Source: Gongronella butleri
Lineage: Eukaryota > Mucoromycota > Mucoromycetes > Mucorales > Cunninghamellaceae
Length of the DNA stretch: 64,000 nucleotides
NCBI GenBank assembly: GCA_025201375.1
Contig: JAIWZP010000042.1
Span: forward strand, 62,001 to 126,000
Direction of reading: 5' to 3'
In this document: one piece after another, positions 23,243 to 35,348 of the stretch
Layout of the letters: every line of letters begins with the position of its first letter
How positions within the stretch are numbered: the stretch's first letter is position 1
Notes under the pieces: generated by a model
Seen by the model: the letters and a program-made list of their open reading frames with translations, nothing else
Database searches by the model: none
What the model was told of the DNA's origin: nothing
Program-made: the position numbers and the translations under genes

Positions 23243-24751
23243 ATGTCGACGCAAGAAGTTTTTGCCAATGAGGCCGAAAAGTACAAGGTCGAACAAACGA
23301 CCGTGGAAGATGACTTTGTGGAAGAAGATCGCGCGTCCAGCATCATCAATGAGTTTGGTCATGGCAAGGGCTCGTTCTTCACCGCCTACTTCAATGTGAC
23401 GTGTGTCGTGGTACGTACAAAAACGAGAAAAAAAATACGATTAAAAAAAAAAGGAGGCCATTTTTTTTTTTTGCCAGCTGACCAAGGGCAAAAAAAAATA
23501 AGGGCAGGGAGAGAGGAAAAAAAAAAAACGGCAATTGTCCAAAAGAGGCATGATCCTGATTCTGGACTTTTTTTCTATTTTTCTTTTTAGGCTGGCACTG
23601 GTACGCTTGGTTTGCCTCACGCATTCGCCCTTGGTGGCTGGCTGGGTATCTTGATTTTGATCCTGGCCTATGCGATGTCTGTTTATTCCGGCATTGTGTT
23701 GATCCGCTGTCTGTATTACAAGCCTGGTCAACGTCTGCACGATTTCAAGGAGATTGGCAAGCATGCCTTCAGCTGGCCTGGGTACATTGTCTCCTCCGCT
23801 CTTCACTTGCTCAATTTGTTTGGCTGCCCTGCGCTGTATCTCGTCTTGGCTGCCGACAACATGGTCACTCTTCTCAAGGGCACGCCTGGCGAATTGGATC
23901 ACGCAAAGTGGGTTATTATTTGGTCCGTCTTTTTGTTGATTCCTTCGCTTGTTCTGCGCACGCTGCGTGAGGTCACGGCGATCTCCTCGCTTGGTGCTAT
24001 TTGCACGATGATTGCCGTGTTCATTGTTCTTATTGAATCGCCCATGTACCGCAATGCTCATCCCGAAATCCCTGTCACGCACCACTCTGTCATTTGGACC
24101 GGCTTCCCCTCTGCTCTGTCGACCATTGCCTTTTCTTTTGGCGGCAACAATACCTATCCCCACGCCGAGCACGCTCTCAAGAAGCCTCACCAATGGAAGT
24201 GGGCCGTCACTCTCGGTCTGACCACCTGTACCTGCCTTTACTTTTTGACCGCCATCCCCGCTTACTGGGCCTTTGGTGACGATGCCAAGTCCCCCATCTA
24301 CAACTCGCTCCCTGCCGGTGTTGGCCAGACCATTGCCATCATTGTCATGACCATCCACGTCATTTTCGCCATCCCCATCTACTCCACCTCGTTCTCGCTC
24401 GAATTTGAGAAGTTTATCCGCGCCACCGACGACCGCCTTGGCCGCTTTGGTGCCTGGGGCGCCCGTGCCATCATCCGCACCTGCACCATGGTCATCCTCG
24501 CCCTGCTCGCCATCTTTGTCCCCTACTTTGACGATTTCATGGGCTTGATCGGCGCCTTGGCCAACTGCGGTCTCGTCTTTTTGATTCCCATCCTGTCGTA
24601 CCTCCGCCTTACTGGTGTCCGCAACAAGCCCTGGTACGAATTGGCCTTCTGTGCCTTGACCATCTTCCTCGGCATTGTCGGTCTCGTCTTTGGCAGTATT
24701 GATGCCATCAAGGCCTTGATCTTTGACTTCCAATCCGGTCGTTCCTCCTAG
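23243..24751 (+). CDS. Amino acid transporter, AAAP (Aa_trans) family
   Basis: Two exons, 23243-23410 and 23591-24751, give 442 residues. An acidic N-terminal tail of about 45 residues leads into eleven or so hydrophobic segments. The first begins GSFFTAYFNVTCVV and continues after the intron with AGTGTLGLPHAFALGGW, the typical glycine-rich first helix of this family. Other landmarks are AFSFGGNNTYPHAE and AYWAFGDDAKSP. The family moves neutral or cationic amino acids across plasma or vacuolar membranes with protons; substrate and location are not visible. The coding sequence uses C-ending codons more strongly than its neighbours, suggesting high expression. An antisense open frame of 438 codons across the gene is a shadow. 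Confidence 0.9.
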
Positions 24752-24826
24752 ATCCACACTCTACACTTTGTATTCTCATCTTTTTGTATCATACGACTTT
24801 TTTTTTTGAAATCATGTACATGTCAT

Positions 24827-24832
24827 AATAAA
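24827..24832 (+). terminator. Poly(A) signal of the amino acid transporter gene
   Basis: AATAAA 76 bp after the stop codon, in an AT-rich stretch. Confidence 0.5.
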
Positions 24833-25489
24833 AACAATGTTTTAAATCAAGCAAAGCGCATGCGCAGATCATGGGACGCCGCGGGATCGCTTCTGATTAC
24901 TGATGATTACGGTGCAGCATGCATGGTCTCACGATAAATCGCTGCAAAATTTGTAAACAGTCATGCATCCCCCCTGATCCCTTTTTTTTTTTCTTTTTTA
25001 CAGAAAGGGGAACCTGCATCCTCGTCCGCATCCCTATGATACAGGTCAATGCTGACGATGAAAAAGGGACGGCAAGACTAGAACCTAAGCACCCAATTTC
25101 CCTTTTTTTTTTTTGGGAACCATTATGATTTTCTTTAAAAAGAGACAAAATGGGGCGCCGAAACGCCAATTGATGCGCTAATTGGAGCGATCATGCTATT
25201 GTCTTTTGCAATTAGGCGTGTGGGGGAAGGAACAGGGAGCGACGGGGGAAGGCTTTGGAGGGCTGATGCCCATTTGCGCCATGAGGCCCGAGATTTAAAA
25301 AAAAAGGGCGTGCCTGTTTGGCCTGCGGGTGGCACTTTTCCATTTTGGGCCATGACCTTCATTGCGCCTTTTTGCGCCCGCTCGCTTCCACCCCCTTTTT
25401 TTTTTGTTCTCTTTGTCTCGTTGTGTGCCTGTCTTATTGTTTTCTTTTTTTCCCTAAAATTGTGCACTTTATGCCTTTGCTGCCGCACT
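24833..25489. other. Intergenic region upstream of the TPR-MBL gene
   Basis: T-rich tracts near 24,981, 25,102 and 25,397 and a CT-rich leader before 25,490. No gene is seen. Confidence 0.45.
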
Positions 25490-27039
25490 ATGGTTCTCGA
25501 CTTTCAACCCCCTGCAAGCAATAACAAGAGCTACAACCTGACGTTGAAAGGCAACCAGCTTTTCGAGAAACAGCTCTATGTGGACGCCATCCACGAGTAT
25601 ACCAAGGCCATGGAGCACGCCACTACCGCCGACTACCTGGCTTTGCTTTATTCCAATAGGTGCACCTGCTACTTGCATTGTGGAAAATATGCTGCGGCGC
25701 ATATGGACGCCGAAAAAGTCATACAACTCGCGCCGGATTGGCCAAAAGTAAAGCAATTGGCGCGCGCATCGCAATTTATTGCGTCTCAAAGCTAACCTCC
25801 TTTCTTTTCTTTTACCCATTAACAAGGGCTATTACCGTGTCGGCCAAGCCAAGCTCAAATTGCGCCAATTTGACGAGGCGATCCAGCAATTTCGGCGCGC
25901 ATTGGAGATGGTAAATTCCGACGCGACGCGTGTTTTGTTCGCGCGTGACTGACGCGCATCCCTTTTTAATATAGGAACCCGAGAATCAGGAGATCAGTCT
26001 CAGCCTAGGTCGCGCCGTGATTGACAAGGATAATGAGGAAATGGGCGTGCGCATCTTGCAGCTTCAGGTCGGGCGCGATTTGGCCGTCCATCGGCCGTCC
26101 ATCAGCAATCCGATCCAGCGACAAATCTTTGATTTTGCCAAGCAGATGCACAACATTGTCTATGTGATTGTCGATGTCGAGACCAAGCATTGCGTTGTTG
26201 TGGATGCTGTAAGTTTCTGATTTATGGGGGGTTTTTTTTTCTTGAGAAAATCTCATTTTTTTTTCCCTCAGTGCTGGGACGTGGACGGGCTGTGTCAATT
26301 CTTGGACGAGCAAGAGTACTCGATTGTGGCGTCGGTGGTGACGCATTCACACTTTGATCATGTGGGAGGGCAGCCGCCATCACCATACGACACGCTGCCG
26401 ATCAAGATTGCGGGCTTGGGGAGCCTGTTGAAGCGCTATCCACACATCAAAGCGTACATTCACGCGGACGACATTGCGGCGATCCGCGTTGCCAACCCGT
26501 CGATCCCCATCAATCGACTGGTGGCCTCGTGCACTGATGTTTCTTCAGAATTGACAATTGGCAAGCGTACGCAACTGCAATTTTTGCACACGCCGGGCCA
26601 CACGCCAGGGTCGCAGAGCATCCTGGTCAACGCGTCGCGTCTGATCGCGGGCGACACGCTGCTGTGCGGCGGTCTTTGCGGGCGCACGGATTTGCCGGGT
26701 GGGGATCGACGACAGCTGGAGCACACACTGAGATACACGCTTGGTCAATTGGACGATCGCATTGTCGTGTACCCTGGCCACAATTATGGCGTCCCTTGGT
26801 CCACCATCGCCATTGAGCGCGAAAAGGGCTGCCTGGGCGAGGATCTCGTCGGCTTTGGCATGCATCCATCCATGAGCGCAGACGACCCCATCCCACCACC
26901 ACCCACGAGCAAAAGAGCCAAACGCGCCTCCGTCAGCAGTGTCATGTCCAATCTGTCCGTTGACGTCAAAAGACGCCCATTGAGCTTACGCCATCCGCCC
27001 GCAATGCCTGCTTTTATTCGAAATACGAGCTTTTCTTAG
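25490..27039 (+). CDS. TPR domain fused to glyoxalase-II-like metallo-beta-lactamase
   Basis: Four exons (25490-25747, 25827-25910, 25975-26208, 26272-27039) give 447 residues. The first 120 residues are tetratricopeptide repeats (GNQLFEKQLYVDAIHEYTKAM, cut here at 20 residues as NQLFEKQLYVDAIHEYTKAM; then YSNRCTCYLHCGKY and a RQFDEAIQQFRRALEM helix pair). The rest is a metallo-beta-lactamase fold with the dinuclear zinc motif THSHFDH near 216, HTPGHTPGS, GDTLLCG and a final PGHNYG near 360. This is the set found in hydroxyacylglutathione hydrolase/ETHE1-like enzymes, so a thioester hydrolase or sulfur dioxygenase role is likely but not proven. The TPR part probably docks a partner protein. 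The C-terminus is basic and Ser-rich. Confidence 0.8.
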
Positions 27040-27280
27040 ACAACGCGACTTTTCTTTTGTTTGTTTCATCCCATCCTAGCCATCTTTTGTCTATTTCTTT
27101 TCTTACCCTCTAGTTATCATCTATAATGCATATTTAATTTTTTTTTTTTTGGGTCTTTTTGGTGCACAGACGGGGATTGTCGGCCGCCGAATTGGAGGCA
27201 AGGGGCAAATTGCCTCCACATCTTTCTGTCTGTTCCTCCGCTTCTTTTATCTCGCTTTTCCTTTCATCTTTTACAGAAAT

Positions 27281-28449
27281 ATGCCGTCTTACCTTGTTAT
27301 TGGAGGCAATGGCTTCCTTGGTCGCCATGTCATTGACCAGATCCGCAAGCGCGAGGACGGGTCGACCATCACGGTCTTTGACATTGCCAAGCCAGCCGAA
27401 TGCGACGCCAATGTGACGTACCTGACGGGCGATTTGCGCAAATACGAGGACGTTTTGCAGGCACTCGAGGGGATCACCGCCGTCATCCACACGGCGTCGC
27501 CTCCCCACGTCAATTCGAGCAACCCGCCGCGCGATCTGTACTTTTCCATCAATGTCGACGGCACGAAAAACGTGATTCGCGCCTGTCAAGAGGCGGGCGT
27601 CAAAGTGCTCGTGGTCACAAGCTCGGGCAGCGTCATTTCCACTGGCGAGCCCATGGTCAATGTTGACGAAAGCACGCCGTATCCGCCCACCGCCATTGAC
27701 GTGTACACCGAGTCAAAGGTACGCGTACCAATTTTTTTTGTAACAAAAGGCTCAATTGCTTTGTTTTTGCCACCTGTAGATGGAATGCGAAAAGGTGGTG
27801 CTGGCGAGCAATGGCATTAACGGTGTGCAGACATGCACCATTCGGCCGTCGGCCATCTTTGGTCCTGGCGATCGCCAGCTGATCCCTGGTATGCTGGAGG
27901 TCTGTCAGCGTGGCCAGCATCGCTTCCAGATTGGCGACAATACGTCCTTGATGGATTTTACGTACGTCGGCAACATTGCGTTTGCGCATGTGCTCGCGGC
28001 CGAGAAGCTTGCGGCCGACGCCAATTCGCCCGTCGGTGGCCAGGCATTCAACCTGACCAACGGCACGCCCGTGCCCTTTTGGGACTTTGCCTCCAAGGTT
28101 TGGTACGAGTACGGCATGCACATGCCGAAGAACAAAAAGATCATCCTGTCCTACAATGCCAGCATGGTCATTGCCGCCATCAGCGAGACCATTTACAACA
28201 TCAAGGCGCTGTTTTGGGACAAGGACACCCTCAAGGAAGGAATGACGCGCTCTCGCATCAAGCAGGCCATGAGCTCGCGCTATTTTAACATTGACAAGGC
28301 GCGCACGCTTCTCGGCTACTACCCCGTCGTCGGATTGGAAGAAGGCATCAAGCTCAGCATCGAGGTAAGCATCTCAAAATCAAAAGAACACGCGTATCTG
28401 ACACTTGTCCTTCTTTTTCCAGCACTACAAAGCACACCACGCCAAGTAA
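27281..28449 (+). CDS. ERG26: Sterol-4-alpha-carboxylate 3-dehydrogenase (decarboxylating)
   Basis: Three exons (27281-27718, 27780-28364, 28423-28449) give 349 residues, the length of the yeast enzyme. It is an extended short-chain dehydrogenase of the 3-beta-HSD type. The NAD-binding GxxGxxG is at residues 7-13 (GGNGFLG), DLR follows the third strand, and the catalytic YxxxK reads YTESK at 142-146, directly before the first intron. IRPSAIFGPGD and the membrane-associated C-terminal helix region also fit. Erg26 acts in C-4 demethylation of ergosterol precursors at the endoplasmic reticulum. The last exon codes only eight residues, His/Lys-rich, and could be an ER-retention-like tail. NSDHL or a generic 3-beta-HSD relative is the alternative. 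Confidence 0.85.
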
Positions 28450-28497
28450 TTACATCTTTCCTAGCTCCCTGCTCCCCAGTTGTACACCATACCACGT

Positions 28498-28503
28498 AAT
28501 AAA
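28498..28503 (+). terminator. Poly(A) signal of the ERG26-like gene
   Basis: AATAAA 49 bp after the stop codon. Confidence 0.5.
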
Positions 28504-28734
28504 GATAGATCTCGATCAATGTAAACAAGATTTTCGACTCTTTTGTATTTTACGCGCCTTTTTCATTCGAAAATCCTCTCTCTCGTAATGACCACGAGAC
28601 GCGTACAGCCTGGATTGCAGATGTAGTTGCTACAATGGGTCGATGCGAACCTCCAATGACATGAAAAGTGCGTGAACCACGTAAAACACAGTGTGTCATA
28701 TACATCTCATCATGTACCAGTCCTACAGTGATGA

Positions 28735-29849
28735 TTAAGAGCTTGTTTGAAGCACAAGGACGGGACCACTTGCGGTGTGAGTTTCACGCAAATCGTGCTT
28801 GAAAAACGCGGTCAAAACGCGCTTTGTAAAAAAGCGATTTCTGTGAATGCCTTTTTAGCAGGGGAAAAATGAAAGTCACCAATTTTTTGACGTTCCTGCG
28901 CGATTCAGCATAATTGCACGCGAAGCAACTCATTTTCGTCTCGATGGCGTGTCTAGCCGACGAGATGTCCTTGTACTATGTTGATTTTCACAAAAAAGCG
29001 CTCAATTTCCAAATTCTGCTATCCCTTCCCTTTGAAACTTTGTCAGCTGTGCGGGGAAGATATGCTCGAAGTTTCTGTCTCTTGCGGCAAGGAGCTCGGG
29101 AGCTGTAAAAGTAAGTTAATCACTGATTAGTGAAATAACTGCGGCATTTTGTGCGTTGCGCGTCATTTATACTAATTTATCGAAGCAAAAAGCGACACAG
29201 TGCATTGCATGCGTGAGCAGCTACGATTTTGCTGCTTGGCCCGGAGCACCGATGCTGAAAAAGCCGGCGAAAAATGCAAAATTACGTTTTGTGATTGTTA
29301 TTTTTGGGATACTTTTTCTCCAGAGCATTGCACTGCTTTGCTGCAAGCGGCGAAATTGTAGCTGACCACGCGTTCTACACACTACACCTGGTTTTTGGAT
29401 AGATCGATTAGTGAAAATGATGCACACAATTCAAAAAGCTAAAATTATATCGGTAATTGTTGATTAACTTGAGATCACAGCGCCATGGCTCGTTATCGCA
29501 AGTGGCAAAGTTATGGAACTCGTTGCTTCCGTGCGAATGGCAAAGTTTTAAGATGATTGAATAGCAGGATGTTGAGAACGAGCGCATTTTTGTGAAAAAC
29601 AGCATAGTACAAGGCAAACACATCCGATAAACATGCCATTGCGACGAAAATGAGTTAGTTCGCGTGCAATGAGGCCGATGCACACTGGCATGGCAAAATT
29701 TTGCTGGTTTGAAAAAAGCCCCAGCTTAAATGCCATTGTCAAAAGTCGCTTTTTTACAAAGCGCATTTTGACAGCGCTTTTCAAGAACGATGTGCGTGAA
29801 ATTTAAATTACAGGTGGTCCCGTCCTTTGTGCTTCAAACAAGTCCTTAA
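28735..29849. mobile_element. Foldback (long inverted-repeat) element, copy 1
   Basis: The outer 130 bp form a good terminal inverted repeat (TTAAGAGCTTGTTTGAAGCA on the left against TTAAGGACTTGTTTGAAGCA on the right, read inward). Weaker inverted homology continues toward the centre near 29,290. Examples are GCACGCGAAGCAACTCATTTTCG on the left (28,917) against its counterpart near 29,650, and CCTTGTACTATG on both arms. The element is thus almost wholly palindromic, with arms of roughly 500 bp and no coding frame. Flanks CAGTGATG and CAGCGATG look like an 8-bp target-site duplication with one change. It is probably a non-autonomous DNA transposon; hAT-type or MULE-type origin is inference. 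Confidence 0.75.
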
Positions 29850-30124
29850 CCAGCGATGTGCGATAGATATTTGCCGTGGTGCATATAAAAATTGTATTTT
29901 CCGTGTGTTCCGCTCTTTCCAGGGCATTAAATGCTTGAATTGACCCACTAAAAGCATCGCAAATGTAGGCGTCAATGCGCTGTAGCCGGTCTAGAAAACA
30001 CACGCGTTGAATCCCAGGGCATTTGCGCAGTATAACAAAAACACGTCGGTTTAATTTACTCTTTATGTCAAACAAAGAATAAAACAGAATAAATATACAA
30101 ACTGAGGTATGAGCAAGGGGGAAT

Positions 30125-30986
30125 TCACAGGGCAACCGTGGAAGTTGACTGGTTGAACGCGGAGCAGGGCGATGCGGGGCGCGATTCACGCGGTTTTGGC
30201 CCATGGAGCGAGTTTGACGCGTCTTGATCCATGAAAGATGTAGGCGAGACGGGTGTAGGGGGCGAGACAGCATAGCATGGCACCGACGATGGCGTGTGGA
30301 GCGCGTCGTGATCGTGTGTGAAGGATGAGATTGTCGATGAGGCCCAAGGCGACGTGTAGGTGTTGCCAAGCGCAATCATGGACGCATTGCACGGCATTTG
30401 TTGCTTGTTATTTGCATCAGCAAGCGACAATGTGCTGAGGACGATGCCACGGCGCCGCGTGAGCGATTTGGCCGGGCGAGGCGGGCGACGGCGCACATTT
30501 GGCGCTGCGGTCGGTGCTTCGGCATGCAAGTCCAGCATTGATGAGGACATTGATGGCGCAAACGACGAGGCCAGGCACGCCGGCGGCATAGCAATGGTCT
30601 TTTTCACGGGCCGCTTTGCCTGGATGGCGTGGAACCACGTGGACAGCTCAATTGCGGCGTCAAATCGCATTACAAGAGGCTTGCCTTTGCGCACGCTCGT
30701 GCCACTCGGACACAGACGCACGCAATAACGGCAGCCAGCAACACAGACGACCTCGACACGCTCAATATCCATCAAACTGATAATGGCCGAAGGCGTTGTG
30801 GCGTGCTGCAAAAGAAAAAAATAAAGAAAATGAGTTTTTTTTGCCGGCAAGACGCGTGTTTTATTTATGCGGACTTGCCTCGTCTTTGTAATAGCGCAGC
30901 TCCGTGTCGAGCAGCACAAAATAGCGACTTTGCCAGCGCGATTTGCCCATTGTCCATGTGAGCTTTTTAATCCATGCAGCAAGCAT
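30125..30986 (-). CDS. PH-domain protein
   Basis: Two exons, 30986-30879 and 30805-30125, give 262 residues. The intron starts with GC (GACGAG|GCAAGT); reading the nearby GT instead would put a stop in frame. Residues 1-110 form a pleckstrin-homology domain: a WIKKLTW start, W-x-x-RYFVLLDTELRYYKDE, the middle strands, and a closing amphipathic helix with Trp (AAIELSTWFHAIQ). The remainder is low-complexity with an Arg/Pro-rich patch and many Ser/Thr, and is probably regulated by phosphorylation. PH domains bind phosphoinositides or proteins, so a membrane-recruitment adaptor is likely. No catalytic domain is seen. Confidence 0.75.
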
Positions 30987-31729
30987 TTTTGATTTGATAG
31001 AAGAGAAAATGGAAACGAGAGGAAGGGGATTGATAGAGGTGAAAAAAATTGGATGAATGTAAAAAGAACGATTTGAGCTTGATGTCGCCTTTTATACTCG
31101 GGCAAAAGTTGCTAATTGACATTGTGGTTGTGATCTGCCTGATTTGGGGCAGAAAATCTAGGCGCGCGCGCGGCTCTATGATGAGGGAAAGGGGCTGGCT
31201 GCTGATCATTTGTGCGACAGCACGGAGGCCCCTTAATTGATGACTGCCTATTCTGGCGGCAAAAAGTAAAAAGACGTTGATCCCCCCTCTCCCTACCTCG
31301 CCGAGCCTTGTGGTTCATGCGTGTTGACGTGATGAAGGCACACTTTCCATAAATTGACGCCCAATTATGAGAAAAAATGGACAGATGACACAGAAACACA
31401 CAAAATGCCTTCGTGTCCATGCCGATCCTCCTTGACCACCTATACATACCAATGGTGCCGCAGGCCATCTAAAGATAGACCGCTGCTCTTTTTTTTTCTC
31501 AAACGGATCCAGGAGAAAGGGACGCCGTGTGATGCTGTGGACGCGTCATGCCATGCGTTGTAGCCAAAACTAGTGCATCCCTATTGAGAAGCACTCAAAC
31601 CTCCTTTTTTACGCCACACGATAAGGACTCGATTCCTGTTTTCCTCCCATTATCGCATAAATTTAGTTGTAAAAAAGCACGGCTTTTAATCGAAATGTAC
31701 AAATATTATATTGGATGCGATGTAAAGGG
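30987..31729. other. Intergenic region upstream of the PH-domain gene
   Basis: Contains the TATA-like element below and the 3' region of the alkaline phosphatase gene. No gene is seen. Confidence 0.45.
31090..31096 (-). promoter_or_regulatory. TATA-box-like element of the PH-domain gene
   Basis: TATAAAA on the minus strand, followed by GGCG, about 105 bp upstream of the ATG at 30986. This is the usual place for a fungal TATA box with a leader of 50-80 nt. Confidence 0.45.
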
Positions 31730-34090
31730 TTAGAAATGAGGGTGGTGCAACAGACGCTCATCATGGTGATATTGATCCAAATGATCCGTGTATTCAATTT
31801 TCATTTCCTCGGTCAAAGGGGCCAAGTGGAATTGCGGATCATTTCTAAGATAAAACATGAGTCGCCCTCCATCTAAAACAGCAAACGTCAACTTACTCAT
31901 TCAGCTTCAAGGTGATTGTGTTGAGATCAAGGCCGAGACGCTTTGCCAGGAATAGGCCAATGGCCGTGTTTTCGCGGCTGCCGCGCAATTCCTTGGCACT
32001 GTGGCCATACGCATAAAGATTGACATCGACACCGCTGTGACCATGCGTGGCCCACTTTTTTTTTTTTTTAAAAAAAAGCAAGATTTAAGCATGTGGTGTC
32101 CTTTTTTTTTTTATGTTTTTTTCGTTACTTACACCCAGTTGCGATCGCAGTGAGACCATGTCAGCGAGGAATTGATCGAGATGCTTGACGCTTGTGGGCT
32201 TTGCAAGGCTCTTTTTCTCATCATCGGTAATATCCGTGATTCCAAGATTGTCCTTGACGTTCTGGACCTTTGCATCGGTGTCCATGTGTTGGATCTTTCT
32301 GGCGAGCTCGGCAGTGGACGATTTGATGTTCTTGAGCACATCCGGGTACCAGAGGTACTTTGGGTAGCGATTGGACACCTGGCGCGCTAGCGACAGACCG
32401 CCAGTCTCGTGGTCACTCGTGGAAATCAAAAGGGTATTTGGATTTTGATCCACAAAAGCCTTGACCAACGCCACGGTGTCTTGGTATTCCAGAATATCAT
32501 GTACGTGCGCAGCAGGATCGTTGCTAAAAATAAGAAAAAAATGACCATATGAGGATGCAAAATGCCAAAACACATGCACTTTTTAAGAAGCAAGGCCCTT
32601 GGACACGTACGAGTGTGCCGCCATATCAATTCGGCTGCCTTCCACCATCAAAAAGAAGCCCTTTTCGCCTTCCTTGGTGGCATTGGACAACATCTGCAAT
32701 GCCTTGTCAGTCATTTCGGACAAACTCGGCTGCTGCGATGCGTCGCGGTCGATTTCGTAGGACATGTGCTAGAAAATAAAATGGAGCCAAAGGTGTGAGA
32801 GCCAGGATCGAAAATGCAAAGACTCTTTCGCTTACGCCAGAGGAGAAGAGGCTGATGGCAGGAAGGGCCGAGGCATTGTCAGCGGGAAGAGCGTCCCAGG
32901 CGGAGCGATTGCCATACTGCACGGTCGACCAATTGTAATTGGCGATTGCCTCGTCAAACAGGTTGCGCTCGTCGCCTCTGCATCCCTCCTTGGACGATTT
33001 GGGTAAAAAGTGGCAATAGCCGCCGCCAAACATCAGGTCCACATGCATCGCCAGCGGATTGTCGCCCACCTGTTGCACGGCAATGGCGTTCTCATTGTCA
33101 CGGTCCACGACGTGCGAGTTGAATGACGCAGGCGTCGCGTGGGTGATGCGCGACGTCGCCACCAAACCTGTTTTCATCCCCAAATGCATCTTGGCCGACT
33201 CCATGATCGTGCCGCATGGCTTGCGCTGGGGATCGACTTGAAGAAGAAGCGACAAAAAAAAAAAAAAAGAATGCACGAAGCGTGAGCCCACCAGGTCCCT
33301 CCAAAAATAAAATGAATTGCATGGAGCAAAGCGCGTCTTACCACCAATTCCGCGATTGTACGTTTTCAAGCCGCAGCTAAACGCGGTGGCGCCCGCCGCG
33401 CTGTCCGTGACAAGGGTGGATGCGCTGCGCGTCCGCGATTGACCAACATGAATGGTGTCAAGAGGCATTTCATAGTCGTAGGGCTTGTTGTGGATATATT
33501 GGTAGTACGTGCGCGCAAAAGACACGGATGCCGGGCCTAGACCGTCGCTGATCATGAAAATCACATTGCGCGGCTGCTGCTGGATTTGTTGCTGGATCTT
33601 TGTCTCATTCTTGGCCTGTGAGGTCGTCGGTGGCTCTAAAAAAAGCAGCAAAAAAAGTCGAATGCAAGGGTGGCAAAGGTGCAAATCAGTCTCAATGGCC
33701 CATCCAATCCATCCAATGGGGCTCCCAATTGTGCCCAATTGGTCAATCGATTTGACACCATCACTCTGTTTCGTACCTTCCCCCAGGGGTGAGAGCATAG
33801 CGGCTACCGTAATGCCCAGCAAAGTAAGCGTAATGACACTGACGACGATAACGAGGCGTAAAACAACAGACCGCCGAGGAGGAGGAGCAGGCTGTGATGA
33901 CTACGAAGTTGAGCGAGTGAGTGGTGCTGACTTTTGTACGGGGTAGCGAGTTGCTCCCCAAGAAACGAGGCCTGTTGGCCTGTTTTTGGCCGTTTTCCTC
34001 GCTTTTTTCTTATTTTACCAAGGGTTCTAGCTTGTCCATGTCCCACTCTTCCTCGCCTTGGTCGCTCAATAGTGGGTCGGTGGAGGCCAT
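31730..34090 (-). CDS. PHO8: Repressible vacuolar alkaline phosphatase
   Basis: About eight exons. Exon 1 is 34090-34019 and exon 2 33900-33777. Later coding blocks lie at about 33637-33344, 33240-32837, 32768-32612, 32524-32131 and 32056-31897, and the last is about 31850-31730. A short acidic cytoplasmic tail comes first, then one transmembrane helix (RLVIVVSVITLTLLGITVAA), then a lumenal alkaline phosphatase domain. Family motifs are present: ISDGLGPAS (metal), TDSAAGATAFSCG with the catalytic Ser, FFLMVEGSRID, STSDHETGG, and HSGVDVNLYAYG. Single-pass type II topology matches yeast Pho8, which dephosphorylates small phosphate esters in the vacuole and is released by proteolysis. Several N-x-S/T sites occur in the lumenal part. 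Poly-A/T tracts lie in most introns. Exact borders of internal exons are approximate. Confidence 0.9.
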
Positions 34091-35348
34091 GTCGAATTGT
34101 TTAAGGAGTGGGAGGAAAAAGAAGCAGAAAATAGGGGAAAGAACAGATGCAAATCAGAAACCAGCGAGTCAGCGAGCTCCCAAACTACATTTTTGCGGCG
34201 TTTCGCCCCCATTAACACCAAAAAAGGAACAATTGACTCGTCCTTGTGCACCCACCATCGCTCACAGCCAATTACAAACTAGTGCACGCCGCATGGACAA
34301 GATTTTTAGCGTCTTTTTCTTTTTCTTTATTTTTATTTTTTACGCATTGCATCGCAACTCTGTATATACATAACCGTATACGTGAGCGCGACCTGTTCAA
34401 GCAATCGGCCGTGCTGCGATGATCAACCCGGGTCTCGTTGATTTCAAAGATTTTTGCTTAAAAATGGGGAGGTCAAAAAAAAATATCTGGCTAAGCGATC
34501 CAATTCGTTTTTGCATGGTCTTAGTCAGACGGCAATGGTCAAGGCTAGCCGAGAAAGAGTCGCCTTGGCTTGTGAAGACGCGCTTTTATGAAAGGCGTCA
34601 TCGATCATATGATGCGCAATGGGTTTGAGGGCGAGAAAGGGCCAATTGGGTCACCGCAAAGGCGGCAAGCGCCTGAAGGCTAAAAGGTTACACACGCCTG
34701 AATGATACACAGCCGCCCAGGCCAACTCCTCACACAGCTCGCCAATAGCCAGTGCTGAGCGCTCAATCCAAAAATGGTTCCTCCACACGGTCACCCTCGG
34801 TCACGCATGCCCGATTTTAATGCCATCCCCTTGGAATGGCCTGCGAAGCAATGCGACTTGATTCAGAGCGAGTTGAACATGAGACAAAAGGGAGGGAGAC
34901 CTCGCTCACTCCCCAAAACAAAAAAACAAAAAAAAAAAAAGCGAGGGCTGAAGAAAAACAACCTTCCGTCTCCTATTTTTTTGCCACAAACAAAGTGTAT
35001 TGTCGCAATCGTGAATGGGCGCGTCGTTGCTAGCCAATGAATGTCGTTGGTTCCTTTTCTCACGTCTTGGGGGTCTCGAGAGCCATCTGACCAGAGAGCA
35101 AAACGGGGGGATGGGAAGAAGGGGGGGCCATGCTTTTTTGTGGATGAATTGAAGATTGCCGTTTGTGCGACTCAGCAGCGGTTGCCTAATTCGGCTGGAG
35201 GCATGGTGTCACAGATGGATTCAAAAGACAAGGCGGGGCGAAGAAAAAAAAACATAAATGAGACACAGCGCCTGCGGCTTCCTTTCTTTCCTCTCCTTTT
35301 TTTTTTTTTTCTTTGTGCTCTCTCTCTCTCTGTTGTTGTTCCACCACC
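34091..35348. other. Divergent intergenic region between PHO8 and a small plus-strand gene
   Basis: About 1.26 kb with A/T homopolymers near 34,920-34,940 and 35,297-35,311. A CT-rich leader with a (TC)n run lies at 35,319-35,331, before the ATG at 35349. No further gene is convincing. Confidence 0.45.

Noticed and set aside
23441..24757. Antisense open frame of 438 codons
   Set aside because: It lies wholly opposite the amino acid transporter; its Gly/Asp/Asn/Gln-rich content is what the strong codon preference of the sense gene produces on the other strand.
28735..29849. Coding frames inside the foldback element
   Set aside because: All are short, not shared between the two copies, and show no transposase motif.
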